A stretch of 6,755 nucleotides of DNA. Origin: an uncultured Clostridia bacterium (GTDB lineage: Bacteria > Bacillota > Clostridia > Lachnospirales > Lachnospiraceae). The DNA lies in assembly GCA_947304065.1 (NCBI GenBank), contig CAMZAI010000146.1, forward strand, positions 1-6,755. The letters run 5' to 3'. The position numbers and the translations under genes were made by a program. A model generated the notes under the pieces. It worked only from the letters and a program-made list of their open reading frames with translations, was not told the origin of the DNA and did no database searches. Positions 6,396 to 6,755 of this stretch are shown here, piece after piece (the stretch's first letter is position 1; each line of letters starts with the position of its first letter).

Positions 6396-6399
6396 ATTT

Positions 6400-6755
6400 A
6401 TGGCAAACCCTTATTTACCCGGTTGGGAATACATTCCGGACGGAGAACCCCGCGTTTTCGGGGACAGAGTCTATATTTACGGATCGCATGACAAGCCAAA
6501 CAGCGAGGATTTCTGCGACTTCAGACTGAAGGTATGGTCAGCGCCTGTTGACGATCCCGCGAACTGGACCTGCCACGGCGACTGCTTCCATACGAGAGCC
6601 GACGCCGATCATGCGGCTGACACAGACTGGACAGACAAGTCACTTTTTGCCCCCGATGTGGTGGAAAAGGACGGCAAATACTATCTTTTCGCATATATCG
6701 TAGGCTCCGTGGGAGCAATCGCGGTGAGCGACCGACCCGAGGGACCTTTTAAGAC
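6400..6755 (+). CDS. Glycoside hydrolase family 43 protein, 5' part only (beta-xylosidase/arabinofuranosidase type)
   Basis: 118 codons plus two bases are present before the window ends. The N-terminus MANPYLPGWEYIPDGEPRVF followed by DRVYIYGSHD is the first blade of a GH43 five-bladed beta-propeller. D14 in IPDGEP sits where the family's general-base Asp is expected. FAPDVVEKDGKYYLF (83-97) is the conserved APD segment, with D86 as the probable pKa-modulating Asp; the general-acid Glu lies beyond the window. Family members are inverting enzymes that remove arabinose or xylose units from plant hemicellulose or pectin oligosaccharides. With no signal peptide, this one is probably cytoplasmic and acts on imported oligomers. 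No terminator separates it from the kinase gene 39 bases upstream, so read-through from the cassette is possible, but no clear promoter of its own was seen either. The family call is firm; specificity cannot be given from a fragment. Confidence 0.9.
   Translation, partial: MANPYLPGWEYIPDGEPRVFGDRVYIYGSHDKPNSEDFCDFRLKVWSAPVDDPANWTCHGDCFHTRADADHAADTDWTDKSLFAPDVVEKDGKYYLFAYIVGSVGAIAVSDRPEGPFK

Noticed and set aside
1..6755. Mobile elements, CRISPR arrays, tRNA or rRNA genes, riboswitches
   Set aside because: No transposase or integrase text, regularly spaced repeats, cloverleaf or conserved rRNA segment was found. Intergenic gaps are all about 100 bases or less.

Overview
The window looks like part of a chromosome from a Gram-positive, low-to-mid GC anaerobe of the class Clostridia, possibly a Lachnospiraceae- or Oscillospiraceae-type gut or rumen bacterium. 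This rests on protein style (a two-domain FtsX permease, a short-spaced ABC ATPase, an OmpR/HisKA pair), purine-rich Shine-Dalgarno sites, frequent AGG/AGA arginine codons, and a plant-polysaccharide glycosidase next door. The genus cannot be fixed from the sequence alone. All recognised genes lie on the plus strand.

Layout. Bases 1-146 are the 3' end of a yebC gene. Its stop overlaps the start of a membrane-anchored protein with a phosphatidylinositol-specific phospholipase C X-domain (139-1146). A strong intrinsic terminator (1154-1177) closes this unit. A 104-base gap (1147-1250) carries that terminator and presumably the promoter of the next unit. Four tightly packed genes follow: a 790-residue FtsX-type ABC permease (1251-3623, TTG start), its ATPase (3642-4409), an OmpR-type response regulator (4419-5081) and a HisKA sensor kinase (5122-6360). 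The last 356 bases open a glycoside hydrolase family 43 gene (6400 to beyond the window end), with no terminator between it and the kinase.

Working together. The four-gene cassette is most simply read as a sensing-and-transport module. The kinase detects an envelope or extracellular signal, the regulator controls the promoter (probably its own operon), and the ABC pair acts on a substrate at the membrane. The layout recalls antimicrobial-peptide detoxification modules (Bce type). However, the kinase has a real extracytoplasmic domain of about 85 residues, and the permease is a duplicated two-ectodomain type, so the Bce label should not be applied. The GH43 enzyme lacks a signal peptide in the visible part and probably acts in the cytoplasm on imported oligosaccharides. 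Its relation to the cassette may be only proximity.

I see no mobile element, CRISPR array, tRNA or rRNA. No clearly unprecedented system is evident. The most unusual points are the start region of the kinase gene (a hairpin over the ATG plus an in-frame basic extension with no standard start codon) and the mixed active-site signature of the phospholipase-like protein.
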